DNA of 64,000 bases. Source: Nocardiopsis flavescens. GTDB lineage: Bacteria; Actinomycetota; Actinomycetes; Streptosporangiales; Streptosporangiaceae. Below are positions 19,222-28,300 of the stretch, one piece after another; position 1 is the stretch's first letter, and each line of letters opens with the position of its first letter. The translations under genes and the position numbers were made by a program. Location of the stretch: NCBI RefSeq assembly GCF_900141985.1, contig NZ_FQZK01000003.1, positions 1-64,000 on the forward strand. Reading direction: 5' to 3'. The notes under the pieces are model-generated. The model was given only the letters and a program-made list of their open reading frames with translations. It was not told where the DNA came from and made no database searches.

Positions 19222-20571
19222 TCAGGAGACGACGATGAGGACCAGCAGCAGGACGAGGATGAGGATCGTCATCAGGACGGCGGGGATGACCCAGCTCTGC
19301 TGGAGGATCGAGTCGTCGCCGGACGGCTGCTGGGCCGGACCCCCGTAGGTCTGGTTGGGGTTGCCGGTGACCAGGGGGTTGCCGAACTGCGGCTGGTGCT
19401 GCGGGTAGGGGCCGCCGGGCCGCGGGTTGGACGTGCCGGGGTGGCCCATCGCGCCCATGCCGTGCTGCGGGTTGGACGTGCCCGGGTGTCCGGGGACGCC
19501 CATGCCGGGGCGGGGGTCGGAGGTGCCGGGGGGCGGGAACCCGGGGTGGCCCATCATGCCCATGCCGTGCTGCGGGTTGGACGTGCCGGGGTGGCCCATC
19601 ATGCCGGGGCGCGGGTTGGACATCCCGGGGTGGCCGTGGCCGAACCCGCCCTGGGGGCCCGTCGGCGGCCGCACGGGCATCCGCCCCTGCGGGATGAGGC
19701 CGGTCTGGGCGATCTGCTCGCCCTGCTTGACCGCGTCCTCGGCGGAGGTGGCCTCCTCGGCGTCCTCGTGGCCGAGCAGGCGCATGAGGAGCTTCTGGGC
19801 GGTCGGCCGCCGGGCCGGGTCCTTGTTCAGGCAGGTCTCGACGATGGGGCGCAGCGCCTCGTCGACGCCCTCGACGTCCGGCGGGGCGCTGATGACGCGG
19901 TGCACGACCGCGGGCACGGTGTCGGAGCCGAACGGGGCACGGCCGCTGGAGGCGAACGCGATGACGCAGCCCCAGGCGAAGATGTCGCACTTGTCGGTGA
20001 TGCCGCGCCCCTCGATCTGCTCGGGCGCCATGTAGGAGGGCGTGCCGACGATCGAGTTGGTCATGGTGGCGGTGCCGTCGTCGACCCGGGCGATGCCGAA
20101 GTCGATGACGCGGGGCCCGTCCGGTCCCAGCAGCACGTTGCCGGGCTTGAAGTCGCGGTGGACGATCCCGGCCTTGTGGATGGCCACGAGGGCCGTGGCG
20201 GTGGAGACCGCCAGCCGCTGGAGCGCCGAGCCGCGCAGCGGGGCGCCCTTGGCGACCGTCTCCTGGAGGTCCCTGCCCGGCACGAACTCGCTGACCACGT
20301 AGGGCGGGTCGCCGTCGAGCCGCGCCTCGATGATCGCGGCGGTGCAGAAGGACGCCACCTTCTGCGCGGCGCGGACCTCCTTCTCGAACCGCTTGCGCAG
20401 GTCGCTGTCCCGTGACCACTGGTCGTTGAGGACCTTGACCGCGTACTCCTCGCCCTCGGGGTTCTCGGCCAGGTACACGATGCCCTGGCCCCCCTTGCCG
20501 AGCCGTCCGGTCACGCTGTAGTCGCCGAACGCCGAGGGGTCGCTCGGCTGTAGCGGTTCGGGACCGGGCAT
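19222..20571 (-). CDS. Tail-anchored Ser/Thr protein kinase with HPG-rich repeat linker
   Basis: Hanks-type kinase of 449 residues. The kinase domain spans about residues 16-272: glycine loop GRLGKGGQG, ATP lysine Lys46 (YAVKVL), catalytic HRDFKPGN with Asp140, DFG (VIDFGIARV) and the APE-type motif SYMAPEQ. Residues about 300-415 are a low-complexity linker of repeats like GHPGTSNPQHGMG. The protein ends in one hydrophobic helix (VIPAVLMTILILVLLLVLIVV), making it tail-anchored with no extracytoplasmic sensor domain, unlike PknB. The ATG has GGAGG 6 bases upstream. Its target is unknown. Confidence 0.93.
   Translation of the reverse strand: MPGPEPLQPSDPSAFGDYSVTGRLGKGGQGIVYLAENPEGEEYAVKVLNDQWSRDSDLRKRFEKEVRAAQKVASFCTAAIIEARLDGDPPYVVSEFVPGRDLQETVAKGAPLRGSALQRLAVSTATALVAIHKAGIVHRDFKPGNVLLGPDGPRVIDFGIARVDDGTATMTNSIVGTPSYMAPEQIEGRGITDKCDIFAWGCVIAFASSGRAPFGSDTVPAVVHRVISAPPDVEGVDEALRPIVETCLNKDPARRPTAQKLLMRLLGHEDAEEATSAEDAVKQGEQIAQTGLIPQGRMPVRPPTGPQGGFGHGHPGMSNPRPGMMGHPGTSNPQHGMGMMGHPGFPPPGTSDPRPGMGVPGHPGTSNPQHGMGAMGHPGTSNPRPGGPYPQHQPQFGNPLVTGNPNQTYGGPAQQPSGDDSILQQSWVIPAVLMTILILVLLLVLIVVS
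19430..19640. repeat. GC-rich repeats encoding GHPGTSNP-type units
   Basis: Several imperfect repeats of the type GTTGGACGTGCCGGGGTGGCCCAT encode the kinase linker (GHPGTSNP, HGMGMM and so on). They are prone to copy-number change. Confidence 0.7.
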
Positions 20572-20701
20572 CGGAGTCCTCCAGGGAGGTCGTATGAAGC
20601 GGGGGTGGCACGAACAGGTTATGGCTTGAGGGGGTATGGGACGGTGCGTCCGTCGCCCCGGAGACGAAGTCTCTCACTTCGCCGCACCTGCTATGACTAC
20701 C

Positions 20702-20720
20702 GGAACGCCCATAACGTTCC
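20702..20720. promoter_or_regulatory. Inverted repeat GGAACG-n7-CGTTCC upstream of the kinase gene
   Basis: The 193-base gap between the Trm112 stop and the kinase start contains this 6-base inverted repeat in a locally AT-richer stretch. It may be an operator for the kinase gene; evidence is symmetry only. Confidence 0.3.
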
Positions 20721-20764
20721 ATAAGGGTCCGACAGGAAATGCCGGCCCCGCCCCGCCCGCGTCC

Positions 20765-20941
20765 TCAGCCGATCTTGCGGGCCTCGTCGACCAGCAGCAC
20801 GGGGATGCCGTCCCGGATGGGATAGGCGAGGCCGCTCTCGTCGCAGACCAACTCGTCGGTCTCGGGGTCGTGGCGCAGCGGCGCCTGGCTCTGCGGGCAG
20901 GCCAGGATCTCCAGCAGCCAGCCGTCGATCTTCGTGCTCAT
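20765..20941 (-). CDS. Trm112/YcaR-like small protein
   Basis: Protein of 58 residues resembling the Trm112/UPF0434 family, small zinc-ribbon-like proteins that in other organisms activate methyltransferases. Visible motifs are LLEILACPQSQAPLRHD, LVCDESGLAYPIRDGIPVLL and the terminal DEARKI. Only two cysteines remain (ACPQS and LVCDE), so zinc binding may be partial or absent, as in many bacterial members. The ATG has GAGG 5 bases upstream. It follows manB by 65 bases on the same strand and is probably in its operon. Confidence 0.88.
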   Translation of the reverse strand: MSTKIDGWLLEILACPQSQAPLRHDPETDELVCDESGLAYPIRDGIPVLLVDEARKIG

Positions 20942-21006
20942 GGTCCTCGTTCCTCGTCGTCGGGGGCGGGACGGCGCACCGTCCCGCCCCTTCATCATGC
21001 CCTCTC

Positions 21007-22359
21007 TCAGGAGCGGACGATGGCCAGCACCTCGTCGCGCAGGGCCCCGACGGCCGCCGCGTCCGGTGCCTCGACGTTGAGCCGCAGCAGCGGCTCGGTG
21101 TTGGAGGCCCGCAGGTTGAACCAGGAGCCGTCGGGCAGCGCGACGGTCAGCCCGTCCAGCTCGTCGACCTCGGCGCCCTCGCGCCCGGCGAACGCCTCGC
21201 GCGCCGCGGCCATCCGGCCGGCGGCGTCGGCGACCTCGGAGTTGATCTCCCCCGAGGCGGCGTAGCGGGAGTACTCGGCGGTGATCTCCGACAGGGGCCG
21301 GCCGTCGGAGCCGAGCACGCGCAGGACGTGCATGGCCGCGAGCATGCCGGTGTCGGCCTTCCAGAAGTCGCGGAAGTAGTAGTGGGCCGAGTGCTCGCCG
21401 CCGAACACGGCGCCCGTCTCGGCCATGGTGGCCTTGATGTAGGAGTGGCCGACCCGGGTGCGGACCGGGACGCCGCCGTGCTCGCGGACGATCTCGGGGA
21501 CGGCGTGGGAGGTGATGAGGTTGTGGATGACCGTCGCGCCCGGGTCCTTGGCCAGCTCCTGGACGGCCACCAGCGCGGTGATCGCCGAGGGCGGCACGGC
21601 CTCGCCACGCTCGTCCACGACGAAGCAGCGGTCGGCGTCGCCGTCGAAGGCCAGGCCGATGTCGGCGCCGGTCTCGCGGACCTTCGCCTGGAGGTCGACG
21701 ATGTTGGCCGGGTCCAGGGGGTTGGCCGGGTGGTTGGGGAAGGTGCCGTCGAGCTCGAAGTAGAGCGGGACGACCTCCAGCGGCAGGCCCTGCTCCAGGA
21801 CGGCGGGGACGGTGTGGCCGCCCATGCCGTTGCCCGCGTCCACCACGACCTTGAGCGGGCGGATCCCGGACAGGTCGACCAGGGTGCGCAGGTGGTCGGC
21901 GTACCCGGCCAGCAGGTCCTTCTCGGTGACCGTCCCGTCCGGGCCGTCGTGGGCGGGCACGCCCTCCTCGGCCAGGCGGCGGATCTCGTCCAGGCCGGTC
22001 TCGGCGCTGATGGGGGCGGCGCCGGCCCGGCACATCTTGATGCCGTTGTAGCGGGCGGGGTTGTGGCTGGCGGTGAACATGGCGCCGGGCAGGTCGAGCG
22101 CGCCGGAGCCGTAGTACAGCAGGTCGGTGGAGCCGAGCCCGGCGAAGACGACGTCGACGCCCTGGGAGGTGACGCCGTCGGCGAAGGCGCGGGCCAGCTC
22201 CGGGGAGGAGGGGCGCATGTCGTGGGCGACCACGACCGCCGGTCCGCCGACGATGCGCGCGAAGGCCGCCCCGATCGCCCGCGAGACGTCCGCGTCCAGG
22301 GTGTCGGGGATCACGCCGCGCACGTCGTACGCCTTGAAGATGCCTGCGAGGTCTGCCAC
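21007..22359 (-). CDS. manB: Phosphomannomutase/phosphoglucomutase
   Basis: Alpha-D-phosphohexomutase of 450 residues, interconverting mannose-6-phosphate and mannose-1-phosphate for GDP-mannose and cell-envelope glycans. Motifs: catalytic serine loop TASHNPARYNGIK, metal loop DGDADRC, sugar-specificity loop GGEHSAHYY, and phosphate-binding RASNTEPLLRLNVE. The GTG at 22359 is chosen because GGAG lies 5 bases upstream and the family begins at LAGIFKAYDVRG. The neighbours (DUF3499, Rv3259-like, glycosyltransferases) match the M. tuberculosis Rv3257c region from memory, supporting a role in mannosylation precursors. Confidence 0.95.
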   Translation of the reverse strand: MADLAGIFKAYDVRGVIPDTLDADVSRAIGAAFARIVGGPAVVVAHDMRPSSPELARAFADGVTSQGVDVVFAGLGSTDLLYYGSGALDLPGAMFTASHNPARYNGIKMCRAGAAPISAETGLDEIRRLAEEGVPAHDGPDGTVTEKDLLAGYADHLRTLVDLSGIRPLKVVVDAGNGMGGHTVPAVLEQGLPLEVVPLYFELDGTFPNHPANPLDPANIVDLQAKVRETGADIGLAFDGDADRCFVVDERGEAVPPSAITALVAVQELAKDPGATVIHNLITSHAVPEIVREHGGVPVRTRVGHSYIKATMAETGAVFGGEHSAHYYFRDFWKADTGMLAAMHVLRVLGSDGRPLSEITAEYSRYAASGEINSEVADAAGRMAAAREAFAGREGAEVDELDGLTVALPDGSWFNLRASNTEPLLRLNVEAPDAAAVGALRDEVLAIVRS

Positions 22360-22618
22360 GTCTTCTCCGGCCGGATCAGTCCTGCTCCTGATGGTCGTAC
22401 CGCGCGGGCACGGGCCGCCGGCCCGCCTTCGGGTGTGTCCCCCCGAAAGGCCGCGGACCGGTGCGGCGCCGCAGCGGGCCGCGCGCGGTACCAACCTAGC
22501 AAGGGGTTCCGCGGCCCCCCGGTACGAGGGCGCGCGCCGCGGGCGCCGGTCCGGTGCGTGCGCCCGGCGCCGGGGCCGCCGCCCGCGCGGGGCGTTCCGG
22601 GGCGGGCGCGCCCGGGGC

Positions 22619-22993
22619 TCAGCCGCGGGGGTCCGGGCGGGACGGGTCGGAGCGGACGACCCGCAGATGGCCCCGGCGCATGCCGTCGGGGCCGTCGGCG
22701 TCGTCGGCCGCCCGGGCGGGCGGGCGGGCGGCTTCACGTACGGCGTCCGCGAGGGCCTCCAGGTCGTCGCTGCCCGGTCCCCCGCCCACCGTCTCGACGG
22801 GGAGCCGGACGACCTCCCAGCCGCGCGGCGCCGTCAGGCGGTCGGCGTGCATGGCGCAGAGGTCGTAGCAGTGCGGTTCCACGTAGGCGGCGAGCGGGCC
22901 GAGGACGGCCGTCGAGTCGGCGTAGACGTACGTGAGCGTGAAGACGGCGGGCTGGCGGCAGGCGGTACGGGAGCAGCGTCGAACAGGGCTCAC
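22619..22993 (-). CDS. DUF3499 family protein
   Basis: Protein of 124 residues of the actinobacterial DUF3499 family (Rv3258c-like). It has a likely zinc-binding set: RRCSRTACRQPAVFTLTYVYAD, then EPHCYDLCAMHADRL, with four cysteines and nearby histidines. The C-terminus is a variable acidic and basic tail. The GTG at 22993 places the first Cys cluster at the N-terminus, as in relatives. It lies 259 bases from manB on the same strand and is divergent from the Rv3259-like gene. Function is unknown. Confidence 0.88.
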   Translation of the reverse strand: MSPVRRCSRTACRQPAVFTLTYVYADSTAVLGPLAAYVEPHCYDLCAMHADRLTAPRGWEVVRLPVETVGGGPGSDDLEALADAVREAARPPARAADDADGPDGMRRGHLRVVRSDPSRPDPRG

Positions 22994-23169
22994 AGCGTTC
23001 GACTGTATGCCTTTACTGAGGGACACGCCAGCATCGTTCCACGACCTGGTCCGTTTCGTGGCGTCCGCCGCGATTTCCGGTACCGGACCGGGGCCCGCGC
23101 CGGGGCCGTCCGGGGGGAGGCGGTCGATCACCATGCCCCGCGGGGCTACGCCGGGCGCCCGTGATGGCT

Positions 23170-23175
23170 TAGTCT
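23170..23175 (+). promoter_or_regulatory. -10 element TAGTCT six bases before a GTG start
   Basis: TAGTCT fits TAnnnT and ends 6 bases before the GTG at 23182. This supports that start and suggests a leaderless mRNA. Confidence 0.45.
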
Positions 23176-23181
23176 CGAAGG

Positions 23182-23616
23182 GTGCGACGAGTGCGCCCTT
23201 CCCATGGCCAACCTGACCGAGTGCGACGCCGGGACCGCCGCGGCCGAGGCATCCGCGGTCCTCTCGTGCCCTCCGACCTTCCGGTGTTCCGCAGCCGTGC
23301 ACAGGCGTTCGACGACCTCGTGCTGGACGCGGTCGAACGCCTGGAGCGGTTGTGGGCGCGCGAACTGGCGAACGTCGACTTCCTCGTGGAGGACGTCCCC
23401 CCGGTTCCGCCCCAGGGCCCCGTGACCGAGGCGATCCCCTTCTCCCGCCTGGAGACCGATACCGCGGGCCGGGCCCGCATCGTGGTGTACCGGCGTCCGC
23501 TGGAGATCCGGACCAAGGACCCCGAGGAGATGGCGCTCCTGGTCCACGAGACCGTGGTCGAGGAGGTCGCCAACCTGCTCGGGGTGGAACCCGAGTCGGT
23601 CGACCCCGAGAGCTGA
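23182..23616 (+). CDS. Rv3259-like zincin-family protein with incomplete HExxH
   Basis: Protein of 144 residues. After a basic N-terminus (RRRDRRGRGIRGPLVP) comes a domain related to the minimal-zincin (metallopeptidase) family: RAQAFDDLVLDAVERLERLW, then RARIVVYRRPLEIRTKDPEEMALLVHETVVEEVANLLG. The expected HExxH is HETVV followed by Glu-Glu, so the second zinc histidine is missing. From memory this is also true of the Rv3259-type subgroup, and a catalytic role is doubtful. GTG 23182 is supported by a nearby -10 box; GTG 23221 (VRRRDRRGRG) is an in-frame alternative. It is divergent from DUF3499, as in mycobacteria. Confidence 0.82.
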   Translation: MRRVRPSHGQPDRVRRRDRRGRGIRGPLVPSDLPVFRSRAQAFDDLVLDAVERLERLWARELANVDFLVEDVPPVPPQGPVTEAIPFSRLETDTAGRARIVVYRRPLEIRTKDPEEMALLVHETVVEEVANLLGVEPESVDPES

Positions 23617-23619
23617 CAC

Positions 23620-23642
23620 CGGCGGTGCCGCGAGCGCCGCCG
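23620..23642 (+). terminator. Hairpin after the Rv3259-like gene
   Basis: CGGCGGTGC pairs with GCGCCGCCG (one U-G pair) around CGCGA, starting 4 bases after the stop. It lies in the convergent gap before the DUF5719 gene. Confidence 0.5.
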
Positions 23643-23727
23643 TCCCGGGCGGACGGCGGCGGACGGACCCGGAGGACGGCGGCCCGCACGGCCCGCCCCC
23701 CCGGGCCCCCTGTCCGGCCTGTCCGGG

Positions 23728-25380
23728 TCAGGGCACCACGCCCACCATCGTGTCGCGCACGACCGGGAGGGCGACCTCGACCGGTGCCGGGCGCACCGGC
23801 AGCACGCTGCGGGCGTCGCCGTCGGCGAGGATCCGGGCGACGTACAGCGGCCCGGAGCCCTCCAGCAGGTCCAGGCGGACCGCGTGGCCGTCCGCCGGGT
23901 CGGTGCCGTCCGGCGCCGTCCACCCCCCGTCCTCCCCGCCGAACACGGTCGTGGTGCCCGCGGCGACCTCGGCGCGGACCGCGTCTCCCTGGGTGCCGTC
24001 GGCCCCGATCGGGGTGGCCATCAGCCGCACGTCCGCCCCGGGCGCGGTCAGCACGAGCCGGGTCCCGGCGCCCTCCGGCGAGTCGGGCAGCACCGCGGTG
24101 GTGTCCAGGGGGAACGACAGGGGCGGCACGGCCGCGGTGTAGGCGGTCTCCAGGATCTCGTCGGGGTCGTCGCCGGTGAACTCGGCCGCGAGGCCGGCGA
24201 CCACGGGGACGTCGGACTCCACGACCGCCGCGCCGGCCCTCCCGCCCAGGACGGAGTCGAGGCTGATCCTGGCCGAGGCCGCCGGGGGGACCCGCAGTTC
24301 CAGCGGGTCGGCGGCGGTGCCCCCGGGCGGCGACGCGTCGTCCCCGCCCCCCTCGGAGTCCCCGTCCTGCCCGGAGTCCCCGTCCTGCTCTGCGCCGTCG
24401 GGTTCGGGCCCGATGACGTGGACGCGCACGACGGCGGGTTCCTCGCCGGGAGCGGTGACGACCAGGTGGCGGCGCCCGCCCCCGGGCGGGACGCCGGGGA
24501 TGACGTGCTCGCGGGCGGGGGCGGCGGTGGGCGGCACCCAGTCGGCGGGGCCCTCGGCGTGCTCGGCGAGCAGGGAGGCGGCGACCCGGCCGGTGCTGGT
24601 GCGCACCTGCACGCCGATCCCCCCGATGCTCTGCGCCAGCTCGGTGATGTCCAGGGCGGTGGACTCGCCGGGCAGCAGGGAGATGCCGCGGCTCTCGATG
24701 GAGAAGGACGGTCCGCTGCTGGTGTGGATGTCGAGGCTGACGGTGGCGCGGGAGGTCTCGGGGTTGGTGAGGCGGACGGTGAGGGCGTCCAGCCGGACGC
24801 CCTCGGAGTCCCCGCCGCCGGGCAGGGAGAACCAGGTGCTCACCGAGGGCTCGGCGCAGCGCACCTCGGTGAGGCCGTCGGAGGACGCGGTGATCTGGGC
24901 CGACTCCAGGCCGGAGGCGAGGGAGCCCCGGCCGTGGATGGCGGTGGGCTCCTCGGCGGTGGAGGTGTCGACGGCCCACACGCTGCCGGGCTCGGTGAGC
25001 TCCTCGCCCAGGAGCAGCCCGGGGTCGGGCTCCCCGCTGGTGCCGGTGGAGGTGCTCTGCGCGTCGGAGCCGCCGCGCCCGCCGGAGCCCTCCCCGTCCT
25101 CCTCGGGCTCCTCCCCGGCCTCCGGTACCGGGACGGCCCACAGCCCGCCCTCGTCGTCGCGGCTGACCCGCGGGGCGAACGCGGCTACGGAGCTGTCGGC
25201 GTCCCCGTCGTGCGGTGCCGGGCAGACCCGCAGCGTGTGGGAGGGGCGGGCGGTGCCGGGCTGGGTGATGCCCAGCTCGGCGGTGACCGGCCGGGTCGCC
25301 ACGGCGATGCCGAACAGCGCGGCCAGGGCCAGCGCCACCAGCCCGAACAGCGCGAACCGGTTCTCCACGATCAGTCGCAC
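23728..25380 (-). CDS. DUF5719 family membrane-anchored protein
   Basis: Protein of 550 residues with one N-terminal transmembrane helix (LFGLVALALAALFGIAVATRPV). The rest is a large extracytoplasmic beta-rich region. Acidic low-complexity inserts (EEPEEDGEGSGGRGGSD and DGAEQDGDSGQDGDSEG) interrupt it, and Cys occurs at LRVCPAP and VRCAEP. It fits DUF5719, a family almost always encoded just after the giant glycosyltransferase, as here (3-base gap, same strand). A role in export or assembly of the glycan made by that enzyme is an inference. The GTG start leaves no room for a longer protein. Confidence 0.88.
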   Translation of the reverse strand: MRLIVENRFALFGLVALALAALFGIAVATRPVTAELGITQPGTARPSHTLRVCPAPHDGDADSSVAAFAPRVSRDDEGGLWAVPVPEAGEEPEEDGEGSGGRGGSDAQSTSTGTSGEPDPGLLLGEELTEPGSVWAVDTSTAEEPTAIHGRGSLASGLESAQITASSDGLTEVRCAEPSVSTWFSLPGGGDSEGVRLDALTVRLTNPETSRATVSLDIHTSSGPSFSIESRGISLLPGESTALDITELAQSIGGIGVQVRTSTGRVAASLLAEHAEGPADWVPPTAAPAREHVIPGVPPGGGRRHLVVTAPGEEPAVVRVHVIGPEPDGAEQDGDSGQDGDSEGGGDDASPPGGTAADPLELRVPPAASARISLDSVLGGRAGAAVVESDVPVVAGLAAEFTGDDPDEILETAYTAAVPPLSFPLDTTAVLPDSPEGAGTRLVLTAPGADVRLMATPIGADGTQGDAVRAEVAAGTTTVFGGEDGGWTAPDGTDPADGHAVRLDLLEGSGPLYVARILADGDARSVLPVRPAPVEVALPVVRDTMVGVVP

Positions 25381-25383
25381 GGC

Positions 25384-28300
25384 CTACTCCTGCCCCTCGT
25401 GGTCCCGGGTCCCGGGCTCCGCGCCGTCCCGCGCGGAGCCGGCCCGGCGGCGCCCCTTGCGGCGGGTGCCGCGGCGGCGGCCGCGCACGGTCGTGATCGT
25501 CCCGGTGTCGGTGACGGTGAACTCCCCGGTGAGGGGGTCGTCGGGTTCCGGGTCCGGGTCCCCGTCGGGGTCCGCGGGGGCGGTGCGCGCCCGGGCACCG
25601 CGGCCGGGGCGCGGGACGCGCAGCCGCGCCGGGCGGCGCGGCCGGGGGGCGGGGGTGGACTCGATGAGGCGGACGTCCTCCTCGGTGCGCACCCCCGGCG
25701 CGGCCAGCACCGCGACGACGAGCAGCAGCACGCCCTGGGTCGCGACCCAGGCGGTGTGCACGGGGTCGGTGTGCCACACCCGGACCTCGCCGCCCTGCAC
25801 GGGCAGCGTCCAGGCCTGGCCGCCGCCCTCGGATTCCACGGGGGTCAGCCCGACGCCGTCGACGGTGGCCCGCCAGCCGCTCCCGGCGGTCTCGGCCAGG
25901 GCCAGGCGGCGGCCGGTGCCGCCGTCCTCCACCCGGGCGGTGAAGTCGCCGCCGGGCCCGGACACCCGCAGGGGCTCCGTCTCCAGCCCGTCCGCGGAGA
26001 CGACCCGCAGCCGGCCGGTGGGCTCGGCCAGGCGCCACAGGCCGTAGCGGTCCGACAGCGACTCCCGCATCAGGCCGGGGGTGCCGTCGAGCATGTCCAC
26101 GATGGTGACGTCGGCCACGGTTCCGACCCGGGGCCGGGGATAGAGCACGTACTGGATCCCGTGGTCGGCCAGGACCCGCAGCCGGTCGCCGCCCTGGCCG
26201 ATGGCGAGTTCGGCGACGGCCCGGTCCACGGCGGCCCGGGTGGCGCCGTCGGGGCGGATGCGCTCCTCCCCCAGCCGGGGCTCGCGGCCCCGCACGACGG
26301 TGTAGTCGACACCGCCCTCCCCGTCCGGGGTGACGATGAGGGTGCGCGGCTCGGTGCCGTCCTCGCCGAGGCCGACGCCGCCGCCGGACAGGGTGCCGGG
26401 CAGGACCGGGGCGGCACGCGAGGTGAGCGGTCCGTCCACCCCGTGCCACATCCACAGGCCCGCCGCGGCCAGGGGCGAGGTGAGGGCGAGCAGGGCCACG
26501 CCGACGGCGAAGGCCCGGCGCAGGCCGCCCAGGGAGACCATGGTGCGAAAGGCGCGGGCGGCGGTGGCCGCCGAGAGCAGCACGGCCGCGGCGGCGAAGG
26601 TGAGGGCCGCCCCGGGCCAGACCGCCGCGGGCGGGCCGCCGAAGTGGGGCTCGATGACCAGCCGGGAGGTGAGGACCGCGACGAGCAGGCCGAACACGGC
26701 CAGGGACCAGCCGGCGGCGACCATGACGCGGTTGCGCAGGAGCAGCAGTGCGCACAGGGCGGCGGCCAGCAGTCCGGAGGTCACCCAGAACGGGGGCGCG
26801 CCGGGGCCGCCCGGGGAGAGCATGAGCAGCTGTTCGGGGGCGGCGCCCGGGTCCGAGAGCTCGGGGCGGTGCAGCCCGGCCTCCAGCAGCCACAGGGTGG
26901 GGTGCAGCAGCAGGTCGAGGGTCCACGGCATGAGCATCACCAGGGGGACGCCCAGGGCGATGCCGATGCTGGCGTAGAGGCGGCGGCCCAGGTGTCCGAA
27001 GGCCGCCGCGGCCAGCAGGCCGGTGACCAGGGCCAGCGCCCACACCAGCGGGACGAACGCGGTGGCGGCGGCCAGGACCAGGCCCAGGCCCCAGGCGGCC
27101 CGCCGGGAGTGCTTGGCGGGCAGCGCGACCACGCGGACGAGCAGCAGGCCCAGCACCGGCACGAGGACGTGGACCACGGCCGTGCCCAGCCGCCCCTGGG
27201 CGATCGCCCCGGTGGCGACGGGCAGCAGCGCGTAGGAGGCGGCCATCCACACCCGGGCGGGCCGGTAGCCGAGCACCTCGCGGGCGAGCAGGTAGGCGGT
27301 GGCCCCGGCCAGGGGTACGGCGCCGAGCAGGAGCAGGGAGACCGCGATCCAGGGCTTGCCGAGGGTGACCGTCGACAGCAGGGCCAGGATCCCGACGTAG
27401 GGCGCGACCGCCGAGTCCGAGCCCAGGCCGGTGTCGGGGGCGCCGGAGAGGTAGAGGTCCCACAGGTCGGCGGCGCTTCCGGCGGCGGGCGGCAGGGCGC
27501 CCCCGGCCGGCAGGGTGCCCAGGAGCAGGGAGCGCTCGGCGACGAGCGCGACGACCGTCAGCCCGATGACCAGCAGCGGGCCGGGGCGCAGCACCGCCCG
27601 GCGCAGGAAGCCGCCGGTGTCGGTGGGCGCCTCCTCGTCCTCGGCGGCGGGCGCGGTGGTGACGGCCTGGTGCCGGCCGGCGGTGTCGATGACGGGCTCG
27701 CCGGAGAGCACGCCGGTCAGGAAGTCGGCGAACTGGCGCGCGGCCACCCCGCGCGCCAGGTGCGGCCGGATGGCGCTGTAGGTGCGGCGGCGGTCGCGGC
27801 GGCGCCGGAAGCGGGCCCGCACGAGCTTGTCCGGCCGCAGGTAGACCAGGGTGATCGCGGCGGCCTCGTCGAGGGCGTTGGCGGGCTGCTTCATGAACAG
27901 GTACATGGCCACGCGCAGCAGCGAGCCGACGGAGTTGCGCAGCAGGGCCGCGAGCATGCCGCCGAACGGCAGGTTGGCCAGCAGCACGAACACGGCGTGC
28001 CTGCGGTCCACCCGGCGGGGGTGGTTGCGGGTGGCGCCGATGGGCCTGCGGCGGCGCGCGGAGGCCTCGGCGTGGTGGCCGACGGCGTCGGTGACGATGA
28101 GGACGTGCAGTCCGGCGCCGCCCACCCGCCAGCAGAAGTCGATGTCGTCGCGGAACAGCGGCAGGGCGCGGTCGAAGCCGCCCAGGCGGTCCCACACGTC
28201 GCGGCGGACGAGCATGCCGGCGCTGGACACGGCCAGCACCTGGCGGGTGCCGTCGTGCTGGCCGTGGTCGAACTCGCGGGCCTCCAGACCGGTCTCGCGG

